Part shown: positions 54,560-64,000 of the stretch, piece after piece
Layout: each line of letters opens with the position of its first letter
How positions within the stretch are numbered: the stretch's first letter is position 1
Assembly: GCF_024166365.1 (NCBI RefSeq)
Contig: NC_064824.1
Location: forward strand, 47,530,608-47,594,607
DNA length: 64,000 bases
From: Elephas maximus indicus
Taxonomy: Eukaryota > Chordata > Mammalia > Proboscidea > Elephantidae
Direction: 5' to 3'
Program-made: the position numbers and the translations under genes
The notes under the pieces: generated by a model
Told to the model about the DNA's origin: nothing
Database searches by the model: none
Seen by the model: the letters and a program-made list of their open reading frames with translations, nothing else

Positions 54560-57500
54560 AACTGACTAATTCCACTCAGCATAATGCCCTCCAGGTTCCT
54601 CCATATTATGAAATGTTTCACAGATTCCTCACTGTTGTTTATCGATGCATAATATTCCATTGTGTGACTGTACCATAATTTATTTATCCATTCATCTGTC
54701 GACGGGCACCTTGGTTGCTCCCATTTTTTGCTATTCTAAACAGTGCTGCAATGAACATGGGCGTACATATATCTGTTTGTGTAAAGGCTCTTATTTCTCT
54801 AGGATATGTTCCAAGGAGTGGGATCGCTGGATCGTATGGTAGTTCTATTTTTAGCTAAATTTTTAAGGAAGCCCCAAATTGATTTCCAAAGTGGTTGTAC
54901 CATTTTACACTCCCACCAGCTGTGTATAAGTGTTCCAATCTCTCCACAGCCTGACATTTATTATTTTGTGTTTTTTGGATTAATGCCAGCCTTGTTGGAG
55001 TGAGATGAAATCTCATGGTAGTTTTGATTTGCATTTCTCTAATGGCTAATGATCGTGAGCATTTCCTCATGTATCTGTTAGCTACCCGAATGTCTTTTAT
55101 AGTGAAGTGTCTGTTCATATCTTTTGCCCATTTTTTAATTGGTTTATTTGTCTTTTTGCAGTTGAGTTTTTGCAGTATCATGTAGATTTTAGAGATCAGG
55201 CGCTGATCAGAAATGTCATAGCTAAAAACTTTTTCCCAGTCTGTCAGTAGTCTTCTTACCCTTTTGGTGTAGTCTTTGGATGAGCTTAGGTGTTTGATTT
55301 TTAGGAGCTCCCAGTTATCTAGTTTTTCTTTTGCACAGTTATTAATGTTTTGTATAACTGTTTATGCCATGTATTAGGGCTCCCAATGTTGTCTCTATTT
55401 TTTCTTCCATGATCTTTATCAATTTAGATTTTATATTTAGGTCTTTGATCCATTTTGAACTTGTTTTTGTGCATGGAGTGAGGTATGGGTCTTGTTTCAT
55501 TTTTTTGCAAATGGATATCCAGTTATACCAGCACCATTTAGTAAAAAGACTGTCTTTTCCCCCATTTAACTGTTTGGGGTCCTTTGTGAAATAGCTGCTC
55601 ATATGTAGATGGATTTATGTCTGGATTCTCAATTCTGCTCCACTGGTCTATGTATTTGTTGTTGTACCAGTACCAGGCTGTTTTGACTACTGTGGTGGTA
55701 TAATAGGTTCTAAAATCAGGTAAAGTAAGGCCTCCCACTTTGTTCTTCTTTTTCAGTAATGCCTTATTTATCCAGGGCCTCTTTCCCTTCCATATGAAAT
55801 TGGTGATTTGTTTCTCCATCTCATTAAAGAATGTCATTGGGATTTGGATCAGAATTGCATTAAACGTATAGATCGCTTTTGGTAGAATAGACATTTTTAT
55901 AATGTTAAGTCTTCCTATCCACGAGCAAGGTATTTTCTTCCACTTATGTAAGTCTCTTGGTTTCTTGTAGACGTGTACTGTAATTTTCTTTGTATAAGTC
56001 TTTTACATCTCTGGTAAGATTTATTCCTAAGTATTTTATCTTCTTGGGGGCTACTGTAAATGGCATTGATTTGGTGATTTCCTCTTCGATGTTCTTTTTG
56101 TTGGTGTAGAGGAATCCAGCTGATTTTTGTATGTTTATCTTATATCCCAATACTCTGCTGAACTCTTCTATTAGTTTCAGTAGTTTTCTTGAGGATTCCT
56201 TAGGGTTTTCTGTGTATAAGATCCAAAAAAAAAAAAAAAAAAAAGGTCATGTCATCTGCAAATAATTTTACTTCTTCCTTGCCAATCTGGATGCCCCTTA
56301 TTTCTTTATCCAGCCTAATTGCTCTGGCTAGGACCTCCAGCACAATGTTGAGTAAGAGTGGTGATAAAGGGCATCCTTGTCTAGTTCCTGATCTCAAGGG
56401 AATACTTTTAGGCTCTCTCCACTTACAATGATGTTGGCTGTTGGCTTTGTATAAATGCCCTTTATTACGTTGAGGAATTTTCCTTCTGTTCCTATTTTGC
56501 TGAGAGTTTTTATCATGAATGAGTGTTGAACTTTGTCAAATGTATTTTCTATATCAATTGATAAAATCATGTGATTCTTGTCTTTTATTTATGTGATGGA
56601 TTACATTAATTGTTTTTCTAATGTTGAAAAATCCCTGCATACCTGGTATGAATCCCACTTGGTCATGGAGAATTTTTTTTGTCGTTCAATTCTATTGGCT
56701 AGAATTTTGTTGAGGATTTTTGCATCTAAGTTCATGAGGAATACAGGTCTGTAATTTTCATTTTTTGTGGTGTCTTTACCTGGTTTTGATATCAGGGATA
56801 TGGTGGCTTCATAGAATGAGTTTGGGAGTATTCCATCCTTTTTATGCTCTCAAATACTTTAAGTAGTAGTGGTGTTAACTCTTCTCTGAAAGTTTGGTAG
56901 AACTCTGCAGTGAAGCCTTCCGGACCAGGGCTTTTTTTTGTTGGGAGTTTTTTGATTATCTTTTCAATCTCTTCTTTTGTTATGGGTCTATTTAGTTGCT
57001 CGACTTTTGTGTTAGTTTAGGTAGGTAGTGTGTTTCTAGGAATTCATCCATTTCTTCTAGGTTTTCAAATTTATTAGAATACAATTTTTCACAGTAATCT
57101 GATATGATTCTTTTAATTTCAGTTGAGTCTGTTGTAATATCGCCAATCTCATTTTTTATTCAGGTTATTTGCTTTCTTTCTGGTTTTTCTTTTGTCAGTT
57201 TGGCCAGTGGTTTATCAATTTTGTTGATTTTTTCAAAGAACCAGCTTTTGGTCTTGTTAATTCTTTCAACTGTTTTTCTGTTTTCTATTTCATTTAGTTC
57301 AGCTCTGATTTTTATTACTTGTTTTCTTCTGTTGCTGAAGGTTTCTTTTGTAGCTCTCTTTCGATTCGTTCAAGTTGTAGGAATAATTCTTTGATTTTGG
57401 CCCTTTCTTCTTTTTGGATGTGTGCATTTATTAATATAAATTGGCCTCTGAGCACTGCTTTCGCTGTGTCCCAAAGGTTCTGATAGGAAGTATTTTCATT

Positions 57501-58390
57501 TTCATTGGATTCTCTGAATTTCTTTATTCCATTCTTAATGTCTTCTATAATCCAGTCAGTTTTGAGCAGGGTATTGTTCCAAGTGTTTCATTTCTTTTCC
57601 CTGCTTTTTCTGTTATTGATTTCCACTTTTATGGCCTTATGGGCAGAGAAGATGCTTTGTAATATTTCAGTGCCTTGGATTGTGCTAAGGCTTGCTTTAT
57701 GACTTAATATGTGGTCTATTCTAGAGAATGTTCCATGCGCATTAGAAAAGAAAGTATACTTGGCTGCTGTTGGGTGGAGTGTTCTGTATATGTCTATGAG
57801 GTCAGGCTGGTTGATTGTGGCATTTAGATCTTCCGTGTCTTTATTGAGCTTCTTTCTGGATGTCCTGTCCTTCACCGAAAGTGGTGTGTTGAAGTCTCCT
57901 GCTATTATTGTGGAGCTGTCTATTTCTCTTTTCAATGCTGATAGATTTTGTTTTATGTATCTTGCAACCCTGTCATTGGGTGCATAAATATTTAATATGG
58001 TTGTATCTTCTTGGTGTCTTGTCCCTTTAATCATTATATAGTGTCCTTCCTTATCCTTTCTGATGGATTTAACTTTAAAGTCTATTTTGTCAGAAACTAT
58101 TATTGCCACTCCTGCTCTTTTTTGATTCCTGTTTGCTTGATATATTTTTTCCATCCTTTGTGTTTTAGTTTGTTTGTGTCTCTAAGTCTAAGGTGTGTCT
58201 CTTGTAGGCAGCAGATAGAGAGATTGTGTTTTTTAATCCATTCTGCCACTCTCTGTCTCTTTATTGGTGCATTTAGTCCATTTACATTCAGCTTAATTTT
58301 GGATAGGTATGAATTTAGTGCTATCATTTTGATGTCTTTTTTGTGTGTTGTTGACAATTTCTTTTTCCCATTTAATTTTATGGGCTGAGT
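54560..58390 (-). pseudogene. L1 ORF2 (endonuclease / reverse transcriptase), broken
   Basis: Endonuclease pieces at 58357-58100 (LNVNGLNAPIKR, CCLQETHL) and 58154-57588 (AGDFNTPLSV, RIDHILSHK). The reverse-transcriptase core at 56397-56200 has [14 protein letters not shown] and FADD. The C-terminal region at 55894-54855 has [10 protein letters not shown] and REMQIKTTMRFHLTP. All are homologous to L1 ORF2 in order and divided by several frameshifts. A 20-nt T-run follows the FADD codons. Confidence 0.92.
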
Positions 58391-59039
58391 AGATTATCTT
58401 TATATATTGTCCTTTCCACATACTCATTGTTAATTTTGTTTCTGCTGAGTCTCTATTTTTTTCTCGTATTTTATTTTGATGAGTAGGATAGTTTATCTCC
58501 TTTGTGTTTACCTTATTATTTACGCCTATTTTTCTAAATTTAAACCTAACTTTTATTTCTTTGTATCACCATATCTTCCTCTCCATATGGAAGATGTATG
58601 ACTACATTTCTTAGTCCCTCTTTATTGTTTTAATGTTGTCTTCTTTTATATAATAACATTGCTGTTACACTGTTTCGAGCTATTTTTTTTTTTTTAATCT
58701 TGCTTTGTTTTTTTGATTTCCCTGTCTGGGATGACTTCTGATTGTCTGCCCAGTGTTCCAGTCTTGGGTTGATATATGATATTATTGATTTTCTAGCCAA
58801 AGAACTCCCTTTAGTATTTCTTGTAGTTTTGGTTTGGTTTTTACATATTCCCTAAACTTCTATTTATCTGGAAATGTCCTAAATTCACCTTCATATTTGA
58901 GAGACATTTTTGGTGGATTTATGATTCTTGGCTGGCAGTGCTTTTCCTTCAATTTTTAAAATAAGTCATCCCATTGCCTTCTTGCCTGCATGGTTTCTGC
59001 TGAGTAGTCCGAGCTTATTCTTATTGGTTCTCCTTTGTA

Positions 59040-59745
59040 GTTGACTTTTCATTTATTCATGGCTGCTCTTAAAATTCTCTCTTTGTCTTTTGTTTTGGCA
59101 ACTTTGATTATAATATGTCTTGGTGACTTTGTTTTAATAACTACCTTACATGGAGTTCGATGAGCATCTTGGATAGATATCTTCTCATCTTTCACGATAT
59201 CAAGGAAGTTTTCTGCCAACAAATCTTCAACAATTGTCTCTGTATTTTCTGTTATCCTTCCCTGTTCTGGTACTCCAATCACTTGTAAGTTATTTCTCTT
59301 GATAGAGTCGCACATTATTCTTAAGGTTTCTTCATTTTTAAAAATTCTTTTATCTGATCTTTCTTCAAATATATTAGTGCCAAGTGATTTATCTTCAAGT
59401 TCAGAAATTCTGTCTTCTACTTGCTTAATTCTGTTCCTATGACTTTCTATTGAGTTGTCTACTTCTGTAATTTTATTATTAATCTTCTGAATTTCTGATT
59501 GCTGTCTATGGATTTTTCCAGTTTATTAAATTTTTCATTATGTTCCTGAATAATCTTCCTAATTTCTTCAATTTCTTTACCTGTGTGTTCCTTGGCTTGT
59601 TCTGCGTATTGCCTCATTTTCTCCCTGATGTCTTGAACTGTTCTGTATATTAATCTTTTGTATTCTGCCACTGGTAATTCCAGGAGTGCACTTTCACCTA
59701 GAAGACCCCTGGGTTCTTTGTTTTGAGAACTTGAGGTGACCATGG
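59040..59745 (-). pseudogene. L1 ORF1 (RNA-binding chaperone), broken
   Basis: Two fragments survive. The upstream one (59743-59459) starts MVTSSSQNKEPRG and runs into a coiled-coil-like, Lys/Glu-rich region. The downstream one (59315-59049) has NNLQVIGVPEQG and FLDIVKDEKISIQDAHRTP, typical of the L1 ORF1 RRM and C-terminal domain. At least one frameshift or stop lies between them. Confidence 0.88.
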
Positions 59746-61081
59746 TCTGTTTCTTTATGTGACTTGATATTGACTGTTGTCTTCAAACCATCTATAAGTT
59801 ATTGTATTAGTTCATGCTTGCTTACTACGTCATAGCTTCTTGCTTTGTTTTGTTTTGATATGCCCAAATGGGTTGCTTGAATGAAGTAGCTTGTTTATTT
59901 TCGCCTTTGGAGCTCTGACGTCCTATCCCCAGGTGGCTAGAGCTGTTATCAGGTATATCTGTCTAGAAGTCCATTCAGCTTTCTTGTATGAGTTCAGCTC
60001 TGGTGTCCAGGTAGCTAATCATCAAGTGTGTGGTACAGGCTCTGTCCAACAGTCTTAGAGTGGCAGGGGTGATTGGTGTATGTATGGGTATCTGATTACA
60101 GCAGGGGGTCACGCTGTGAACAAGGCAGAGGGCTAAGAACTGACCTCCAAGTGTCTCTGAGGAAAGCACGTCCCTAATCCCTAGAGCATACATGTGGGTG
60201 GGTTCTGCAGATGGACCATGGGCACCCAATGATTTTGGTTGTAAGGACTGGGAGGTACTAGTTATCCTTGGACCCCTGTCACAGGTGTCTGGGTGACCTG
60301 AGTGGAGCTACCAGTCCTTAGGCCCCTGATGTGGGTAGGTGAGGACCCTGTTTAATAGGCAAATCAATGTCATACATCAAACACCCACCTCTCCACCGCA
60401 CAGCTGAAATGGTTGGAGTCTGCCAATAAGGGCCTATTCTCCTGAAATAGGCCCACACAGGTCCATGCAGAGGGGGAAGGTGCTCAAAGTCCATGGACCA
60501 TTTATGCTTGGACAGGAGCTGCTTCTGTCCTGAGCTCCCCCAGTTAGTGGAACTGGCAAATTATCTTTTCCCCAAATTGCACGTTTTTTCCTTCTGCAAT
60601 GTCAGGAGAATGGCTCTAGACACTCAACAGGACCTATCCCAGGCCCAGGAAAATCAGCAGCTCATGAAGCAGGCTTGGAGGTTGGGGTGGGGACGGGGTA
60701 AAATATACGCAAATACTTAGCTTTTGCCAAGAGCGCTGTTCTTCTCTGGTTCCTGAGGTGTGGGTAGGCTGTGTGGCTGGCTGCTTCACCTTGAGGAAAC
60801 TGCGGCCAAATGCTAGTACCAGCCCGCCACCACCGTTCCTGGGATTGGTGCCTGAGGGCTCCCTGTGATTCAGGTCCAGTAAGTCCTCTCCGCTTCTGAA
60901 CCATCTCTTCCTCCCCCTGCCTCTCTGTTCATTTTCTAAGCTTGGCTTTGATGCTCAGGGCTCCTAGCTTGTGGTAAATATACTCGTTTCACTTGTTTTT
61001 CAGGTCTTTGTTATAAAGAGGGCTGGTCTGAAGCGTCTGTCTATTCCGCCATCTTGGCTCTGCCTCCTGTCACGTCTTTTT

Positions 61082-61207
61082 AAGGAATTGAACCTTTAAT
61101 CAGTATAAAATGTCCCTTTTATCTTGGTGATACTCCTTGTTTGAAGACTTCTTTGTCCAATATGTATGTAGTCACACCAGTTATCTTATGATTAGTCTCT
61201 GGATAAC
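61082..61207 (-). mobile_element. Old L1, segment 3 of 4
   Basis: AAGGAATTGAACCTTTAATC, AGTATAAAATGTCCCTTTTA and CTTTGTCCAATATGTATGTA continue segment 2 after the long L1. Confidence 0.85.
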
Positions 61208-61682
61208 CGTCTTAGTCATCTAGTGCTGCTATAACAGAAATACCACAAGTGGATGGCTTTAACAAAAAGAAATTTATTCTCACACTCTGGTAGGCTAAAA
61301 GTCCAAGTTCAGGGCCTCAGCTCCAGGGGAAGGCTTTCTATCTCTCAGCTCTGGAGAAAGGTTCTTGTCATCAATCTTCCCTTGGTCTGGTAGCTTCTCA
61401 GCATAGGAACCTTTCCTGCCCACCCCCCTCCCCCCGCCATTCTCTCTGTTTGCTTCTTTCTTTTATATCTCAAAAGAGATTGGCTTAAGACACTATCTAA
61501 TCTTATAGATCTTATCAATATAACTGCTTTCTAATCCGCCTCATTAACATCATGGTGACAGAATTTTCAACATAGGGAAATCACATCAGATGACAAAATG
61601 GTAGACAATCATTACAATACTGGAAATTATGACCTAACCAAGTAGACAGATATTTTCAGGGGACACAATTCAATCCATGACA
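61208..61682 (-). mobile_element. MaLR-like solo LTR inside the old L1
   Basis: Same family as 6991-7463: CTTAGTCATCTAGTGCTGCT, GGCTCCAGGGGAAGGC-like text, ATATCTCAAAAGAGATTGGC, GGGGACACAATTCAATCCAT. Flanks GATAAC / GATGAC suggest a short target-site duplication. Confidence 0.75.
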
Positions 61683-61985
61683 GATGACATATTTATTTTT
61701 TCTGTCCTTTTACTCTCAAACTATTTTTGTCTCTATATTTAAAGTGTGTTCTTAATTGTGTCTTATATTGTCATCCATTTTGATAATCTCTGCCTTTAAT
61801 TGGAGTTTTCAACCAATGTACATTTAATATAATAATTGACATAATTCAGTTTGGCTGTTATTTTGGTGCCTTTTTTCTCTTTTCTCCATGCTGTTTCCTT
61901 TTTCAATATATTATCTATGAAAGTCTCTTGGTGTATTCCTCCTATCTTCGGTTGCTTTTCTGTCTCTCAAGGAAAGTAGCTCAAT
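61683..61985 (-). mobile_element. Old L1, segment 4 of 4
   Basis: TAAAGTGTGTTCTTAATTGT, GATAATCTCTGCCTTTAATT and CCAATGTACATTTAATATAA continue the L1 text. The 5' boundary is vague. Confidence 0.75.
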
Positions 61986-61989
61986 AGAA

Positions 61990-63500
61990 CACAGTACACT
62001 AAATATAATCAAAGAAACAGAAAAATGGAACTACAAGTCAGTTAAGAACATAGGTTCTAAGGTGGATTATACAACTCATGACCATGAAACAAAGAGAACT
62101 TATCAGAGGATCAGTGTCAACAGGATATTTTAACAGATGGTAGTTCTCTGGGTTCAGCACAAGCCCTGATACTGCTAAATATTTTCCTTAATGATTTGTG
62201 AGAATAATAATTAAGGGAGTAAATGACATATTACCCTGTGGAAAGGTTAGCAAATCCATGGTTGTCCATATCATAATATAAAATGATACACTGGAGGAAT
62301 AATCATCAGCAAACACAATGAACATTTAATTAGGTGTACCGCTGGCTGATTCTTTTGAAAACAAAGCTAAATATCCAGAGCTAGTAAGAATGAACAAGAT
62401 GAGCAGGAGCAAGGAAATCTTGGAGCCAGTGTGGATTAAAAAATGATGCTTTTATAACTGAAGTACAATGATGTAAAAAATCGTATTGGGAGACTAGGAT
62501 TCAGAAATAGTAATAAAGCATGTCAGAATAATGAAATAATGTCTACACTTAGCACCAGCATGCTGTTTCTAGTTCTAGATTCCCTAATTCACGTGGAGGA
62601 ACTAGAAAGATTTGAGGGCAGAATCAGAACTTTGGTTTTAGAGATACAATAATAGAAAATTTAACATTTTACTGAGGATGCAAGTTTGAAATAAGCTTTC
62701 CAAAGGCATATAGTTAATTTGTGGCAGAACTGTAACTAGTCTTGACTGAATTCCTTGTCTATTGTGCCTTCCAGTTCTCAGGGGGAGATTAGAAGAGATG
62801 AAGAAAGCTGCAGGGAAGTAAGAGAACTCATTTTGGAGAAGAAAGTGTTTAGAGGAGACAAAATACCTACCATAAGCCTAAGAAAGCGTCTTATTTAAAA
62901 ACATGGTATCTAGACATTCTTCTTCTCCTCTTTTAGACATTCTTCTTCTCCTCTAACAAAGGAATTCATTTTCACTGAAGACTAAACAAGAGGAAATTCT
63001 CAATGAAATACTACAGGAGAAATTTTTGGAAACACAAAAATAAACTATTGCAAGTAGCAAGCATCAATATTTACTAATGTGTTGGATTATAATATCTGTT
63101 TCCCAGAGGTTTACTTTTTTTTTTTTTAAATATAATTAAGGTATAGTTTGATCTAAGATGGCAGTATCTACAGATGCAAACAGTAAACGAAGTATTTGTT
63201 CATGATCCCTAAAATTTCATACTAGATATTTTTATTTGCTATGAGTCATAATAGATTCATCAACACACAACAGCAACAAATAGGCAAATTATTTATTTTT
63301 TTCATTATTTTTTGCAAGATATCACTCTATAAAAGAGAAATAATGAACTCAGAGATAGAAAAGAAGCACTAACATGTTATTAGGCCAGTTAAGGCACAGT
63401 AATTGGTCTCTGTATACCTACAGCAACAGAGGAGGGACAGTCAGGAGTAGGATATGGAATGTGTGACTAATTGCCTCCTTGAACAACTGCTTCCTTTGCC
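61990..63500. other. Intergenic, no recognised gene
   Basis: Apart from the 23-bp duplication and a T-run at 63115-63127, nothing is recognised. Confidence 0.5.
62911..62953. repeat. Short tandem duplication (23-bp period)
   Basis: TAGACATTCTTCTTCTCCTC occurs at 62911-62930 and 62934-62953 with TTT between. Confidence 0.9.
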
Positions 63501-63504
63501 AAGA

Positions 63505-64000
63505 GACCAGACAAACTGGATGGTTCCCAGCTACCATTACTAAACATTTTGATCAAAGATTCCATAGAAGAATTCTGATTAAAAAGGGGAAAAATGCAGA
63601 ACATAACTTCAAATTCTCATGGGCTACAGACGTTCTGGAGCAAAGGAGGGTGGATGAATCCCTGAAACTGTATCTCTGAGATTATCTTTAAACCTTAAAC
63701 CAAAAATATATCCCCTGAAGTCTTCTTAAAACCAAGGAATAGTTTAGGTTAACTAGTAAAAAATGTCTGTCTCAAGCATTATACTCTTTTAAGAACTATC
63801 TAATGGGATCAAATTGAGAACAGCAACTTGAAAGATCAGGGGGCAGTGATTTTATGTTAATGACGGAGGAACAACTCAGAAAAGGGGGTGAGAATGGTCG
63901 CACAACTCAAAGACTGTAATCAATATCACTGAACTGTACACGTAGAAGCTGTTGAATTGTATATCTTGTGCCTATTCTCAAAAAACAACAACAAAATAAA
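63505..64000 (+). mobile_element. A-tailed retroposon-like 3' end (family unknown)
   Basis: Segments such as AACTGTACACGTAGAAGCTG, TTGAATTGTATATCTTG and the terminal AAAAAACAACAACAAAATAAA-like A-rich tail have the form of a LINE- or LTR-derived repeat 3' end that I recall as recurrent in elephant DNA. The window ends in the tail, so the 3' flank cannot be checked. Confidence 0.4.

Larger units (their letters stand above)
53530..61069 (-). mobile_element. Near full-length L1 (about 7.5 kb), afrotherian family, ORFs broken
   Basis: On the minus strand the 5' end begins GGAGGCAGAGCCAAGATGGC, the YY1-type start seen in full-length L1s (61067-61048). It continues through a 5' UTR to ORF1 and ORF2, and ends in a 3' UTR with a G-rich tract and a short A-tail. 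The flanks TCATGTCTTTTT (53518-53529) and TCACGTCTTTTT (61070-61081) form a 12-bp target-site duplication at a TT|AAAA-type site. Frameshifts and stops show it can no longer encode its proteins. The 17066-17620 fragment is the same family. Confidence 0.93.

Overview
The window is mammalian nuclear DNA holding one protein-coding gene, RND3 (RhoE), on the minus strand. The five coding exons translate to an intact 244-residue protein. The rest is intron, intergenic DNA and interspersed repeats. About twenty copies of tRNA-derived, B-box-containing SINEs with the head 'GGAAACCCTGGTGG' and the tail 'GTCGGAATCGACTC' mark the host as afrotherian. A longer SINE/RTE-related copy at 4291-4760 and a large L1 family point to an elephant or a close relative. 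The species assignment is inference from repeat families.

Layout. 1-17.0 kb is intergenic DNA downstream of RND3. It holds L2 and MIR remnants, AfroSINEs, two LTR fragments, a hAT-like remnant and an old L1 3' end. 17.07-17.63 kb is a 5'-truncated L1. 17.9-38.0 kb is RND3: 3' UTR 17.91-19.73 kb, coding exon 5 at 19.73-19.98, exon 4 at 21.66-21.79, exon 3 at 25.03-25.14, exon 2 at 37.05-37.13 and exon 1 at 37.61-37.76, with a CpG island over 35.5-38.1 kb. The core promoter near 38.0-38.1 kb has GC-box, CArG, CCAAT and TATA motifs. 38.1-45.8 kb is upstream intergenic DNA with L2, MIR and SINE copies. 45.9-62.0 kb is a nested repeat stack. An old L1 was split by an approximately 6.4-kb retroviral retrocopy (46.97-53.42 kb), by a near full-length L1 (53.53-61.07 kb) and by a MaLR-like LTR (61.21-61.68 kb). 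The retrocopy is itself split by a solo LTR (50.16-50.80 kb). 62-64 kb is mostly unique sequence and ends in an A-tailed retroposon-like 3' end.

RND3 is an atypical, GTPase-deficient Rho protein that opposes RhoA/ROCK signalling. Residues that define it are visible: the KERRA N-terminus, the altered P-loop and switch II, the ROCK phosphoserines and the CTVM farnesylation box. The main unexpected observation is that the 6.4-kb endogenous retroviral copy has the architecture of an L1-processed transcript (R-U5-body-U3-R-poly(A), flanked by an L1-type target-site duplication) rather than of an integrated provirus. I saw no CRISPR array, operon, tRNA gene or rRNA gene.
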